Source: Deltaproteobacteria bacterium (lineage in GTDB: Bacteria > Desulfobacterota_B > Binatia > UBA9968). Taken from it: a stretch of DNA of 7,670 nt. Positions 5,949 through 7,670 of this stretch are shown piece after piece. Location of the stretch: positions 1 through 7,670 of the forward strand of contig VBKY01000300.1 of assembly GCA_005879255.1 (NCBI GenBank). Reading direction: 5' to 3'. Below the pieces are notes generated by a model. The model saw only the letters and a list, made by a program, of their open reading frames with translations. It ran no database searches and was not told where the DNA came from. Positions within the stretch are counted from its first letter, which is position 1, and every line of letters starts with the position of its first letter. The translations under genes and the position numbers were made by a program.

Positions 5949-7017
5949 CCGCGCGTTTAAAGTCGTTTTAGGTGGATTGGTGTCTCTGGCCTTTTTATTG
6001 GTGGTTGCATCGATACCCGTTTACGGCGCGACGATCGCCGAAGTCGCCGAGAAAATAAAATCACTGAAACAACAGGAAAGAATCAACTATCTCTTCAAAG
6101 GCGCGCAGGCCGAAGGAGAATTGTTTTACTACGGCACTTTGCCGATAGACGAGTTTCTTCCGCTCGCGAGAGTCTTCAATCAGCGCTATCGCTCGATGGC
6201 GCTGCAACATTACTTTTCGCCGCGCGATGGGATTCTCAGCCGCACGCTGACAGAGGCGCGCGCGGGCAGACACGCGGTCGATGTGATTCAGGTGGACCTG
6301 AGCTACGGGTATCAGCTGTTAAATGCAAATCTGGTGCAGCCTTTCACGATCGCCGGACGGGAGCGTTTTTTTGATGGCACCTACGATCCTGGCGGCTCTT
6401 GGCACAGCATGTACTATTTGACCACGGCGCTGATTTACAACACCAACTCTGTCAAGCCGGAGCAGGCGCCGAGGAGCTACGAGGATCTGCTTAGCGCCGC
6501 CTGGAAAGGAAAAATGCTGTTCGATCCGGAAGCGGGCTATATTCTGGCGGCCATGGAAGAGGCCTGGGGCCGAGAAAAAGCGGTGGCGTACCTAGCGAAG
6601 CTTTCCAAGCAAGACTTGAGTTATCGGCGCGGCGGAACGTTAACCACTCAGGTGGTGACCTCGGGTGAATATCCCGTCGGTATCGCCATCAATGGCGAGA
6701 CGTCGGCGGCGATCCGGGAAAAGGGTGCGCCACTCGGTTTCAAAGTTCTCGCGCCGACGATCGTCAAACCCGAAGGCTTGTTCTTGGCGAAGAACGCGCC
6801 GCATCCTCACGCCGCTTTGCTTTTTGCCGAATGGGTGCTGTCGGAGGAGGCCCAATCTTTTTTGGCAACGACGTTGGGCAAAGGGAGCGCGATGAAAGGG
6901 GTGCGCAGTAAGTTCAGAGAGTTTCAACTCCAACCGGACTTTGTTGTGAGCCCCAAGCTCGGCGCGAAGCTGCAGGATTACTTGCAGGACTTTCGGAAGA
7001 TCATGAATGTGCCGTAG
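5941..7017 (+). CDS. Periplasmic solute-binding protein, family 1/Fe(III)-type
   Basis: The 358 residues start with a signal peptide: basic NRAFK, a hydrophobic core at about 8-25 and a likely cleavage near VYG-A at residue 29. The mature sequence resembles the extracellular solute-binding family that includes AfuA/FbpA-type Fe(III) and related binding proteins: GAQAEGELFYYGTLP at 54-68, ARVFNQRYRS at 76-85, LSRTLTEARAGRHAVDVIQV at 99-118, LIYNTNSV at 164-171, SYEDLLSAAWKGKM at 179-192, and HPHAALLFAEWVLSEEAQ at 288-305. Many homologs outside iron uptake bind organic anions or unknown ligands, so iron is not assumed. I prefer the ATG at 5941, spaced five bases from GGTGA (5931-5935); an in-frame GTG at 5932 adds three residues. 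It overlaps the flavin reductase by 8 nt. No permease or ATPase follows. Confidence 0.87.
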   Translation: MCNRAFKVVLGGLVSLAFLLVVASIPVYGATIAEVAEKIKSLKQQERINYLFKGAQAEGELFYYGTLPIDEFLPLARVFNQRYRSMALQHYFSPRDGILSRTLTEARAGRHAVDVIQVDLSYGYQLLNANLVQPFTIAGRERFFDGTYDPGGSWHSMYYLTTALIYNTNSVKPEQAPRSYEDLLSAAWKGKMLFDPEAGYILAAMEEAWGREKAVAYLAKLSKQDLSYRRGGTLTTQVVTSGEYPVGIAINGETSAAIREKGAPLGFKVLAPTIVKPEGLFLAKNAPHPHAALLFAEWVLSEEAQSFLATTLGKGSAMKGVRSKFREFQLQPDFVVSPKLGAKLQDYLQDFRKIMNVP

Positions 7018-7144
7018 CCGGCCGCTGAAAAAGACTCATATGCTTCGTTGCGCTCGATCGACTCGCTCCAACGTACTGATTACGTACGCCTCCGCTCGTC
7101 GATTCTTCGCGCGCCTCGCCTCTGAGATCTTTTTGAGCGGCCGG
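7018..7144. repeat. Palindromic extragenic element of about 127 bp
   Basis: The ends are CCGGCCGCTGAAAAAGAC (7018-7035) and, inverted, ATCTTTTTGAGCGGCCGG (7127-7144), matching at 16 of 18 positions; with a one-base gap the pairing extends to a CTCA/TGAG step. Inside lies a smaller inverted repeat, CGTAC (7072-7076) with GTACG (7084-7088), and two similar GCTCG/TCGA-rich segments flank it. The left end starts directly after the stop codon of the binding-protein gene. It could act as a terminator-like structure or be a small non-autonomous mobile element; no transposase gene is present. Confidence 0.6.
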
Positions 7145-7215
7145 CGAGACTGTTTGTCGAAATTTTGAATATCCTGGATTGGGCAGAGAGCGTTGATAAG
7201 TCACAATCGATCGTC

Positions 7216-7670
7216 ATGAAGCTCGAAATCGCTGAATTTCCCGTGAGCAAGATTCGCCTGGGGCATCGCTTCAGCTACGAGAATCAAATTCTCGACGTCG
7301 AAGAAGGTGCGTTGATCGATCTCGTTCAGGAGGATCCGCGGATTACGGATGCGACGCTCGCGGTCGCAATACCGGGAGAGAAAACTCGCGTCACCGGTAT
7401 CCGAGATATTGTCGAGCCGCGACATAAAGTTTCGGGCAACGGCCAAGTTTTTCCTGGCGTGTTAGGTGCTGTCGAGAACGTCGGAGACGGACGAACCCAT
7501 CGTCTTTCAGGCATGGCGGTGGTTGCGGCTGCGGAGTATGAAGGCACGATTCGAGCGGGGACGACGGTGCCAAGGAGCGCAATCTTGGACATGGCGGGTC
7601 CCGGAGCGGAAGTGTCCCGGTTCAGCGCGTATTTGCATTTGGTCATCAGCTTCAGAATCGTTCCGGGCTT
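7216..7670 (+). CDS. GrdE-like glycine/sarcosine/betaine reductase component B protein, 5' part
   Basis: The frame is open from the ATG at 7216 to the right edge, giving the first 151 residues of a longer protein. It resembles the N-terminal half of the GrdE/GrdG family (glycine/sarcosine/betaine reductase component B): MKLEIAEFPVSKIRLGHRFS at 1-20, VAIPGEKTRVTGIRDIVEPR at 50-69, KVSGNGQVFPG at 71-81, GDGRTHRLSGMAVV at 90-103, and ILDMAGPGAEVSRFS at 123-137. In clostridia, GrdE is a proprotein cleaved at an internal Cys to make a pyruvoyl group that binds the substrate amine; that site would lie beyond the edge, so activity cannot be judged. No good ribosome site precedes the ATG, and the frame is open further upstream, into the 7018-7144 repeat. 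The ATG is chosen because the family match begins there. Confidence 0.8.
   Translation, partial: MKLEIAEFPVSKIRLGHRFSYENQILDVEEGALIDLVQEDPRITDATLAVAIPGEKTRVTGIRDIVEPRHKVSGNGQVFPGVLGAVENVGDGRTHRLSGMAVVAAAEYEGTIRAGTTVPRSAILDMAGPGAEVSRFSAYLHLVISFRIVPG

Noticed and set aside
7201..7646. Overlapping minus-strand frames at the right end
   Set aside because: They mirror the plus-strand GrdE-like frame, which has clear conserved motifs.

Overview
The window looks like a piece of chromosome from an uncultured, moderately GC-rich bacterium (roughly mid-50s % GC by eye). No ribosomal or other marker gene is present, so taxonomy is inference. Orphan periplasmic binding proteins, LLM-class flavin oxidoreductases, GrdE-like proteins and short palindromic repeats in the gaps recall uncultured soil or sediment lineages of the Desulfobacterota/Binatota/Tectomicrobia/Rokubacteria type. 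I hold that placement loosely.

Layout. Bases 1-620 hold no intact gene: there is a possible gene 3' end running in from the left edge (to base 83) and a stretch (about 219-555) that reads like a frameshifted relic. A minus-strand gene (621-1742) encodes a membrane-anchored DUF748/AsmA-like protein. It is divergent from a plus-strand run that fills the rest: an LLM-class flavin-dependent oxidoreductase (1906-2979), a two-domain VOC/extradiol-dioxygenase-like protein (3108-3911), an SsuA/NMT1-type solute-binding protein (4059-5021), a flavin reductase (5322-5948), an Fe(III)/family-1-type solute-binding protein (5941-7017), and the first 151 codons of a GrdE-like glycine/sarcosine/betaine reductase component B protein (7216 to the right edge).

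How the genes may work together (inference). An LLM monooxygenase plus a separate FMN reductase is the classic two-component flavin monooxygenase arrangement, as in SsuD/SsuE and NTA or EDTA monooxygenases. The VOC protein could act on the oxidised product, and the GrdE-like protein points to C-N or other reductive chemistry on small amino-acid-like substrates. Two different binding proteins, neither with a permease or ATPase gene in view, would capture the substrate. The whole reads as a catabolic island for an unidentified small organic compound.

Three gaps in the plus-strand run each carry a different palindromic element: a 30-nt imperfect inverted repeat at 3931-4010, a hairpin with perfect 9-nt ends at 5084-5145, and an element of about 127 bp with 18-nt ends at 7018-7144. 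A terminator-like hairpin (5165-5197) and a sigma70-like promoter (5254-5283) suggest that the flavin reductase and second binding protein, which overlap by 8 nt, form their own transcription unit. No tRNA, rRNA, CRISPR array or transposase was seen.
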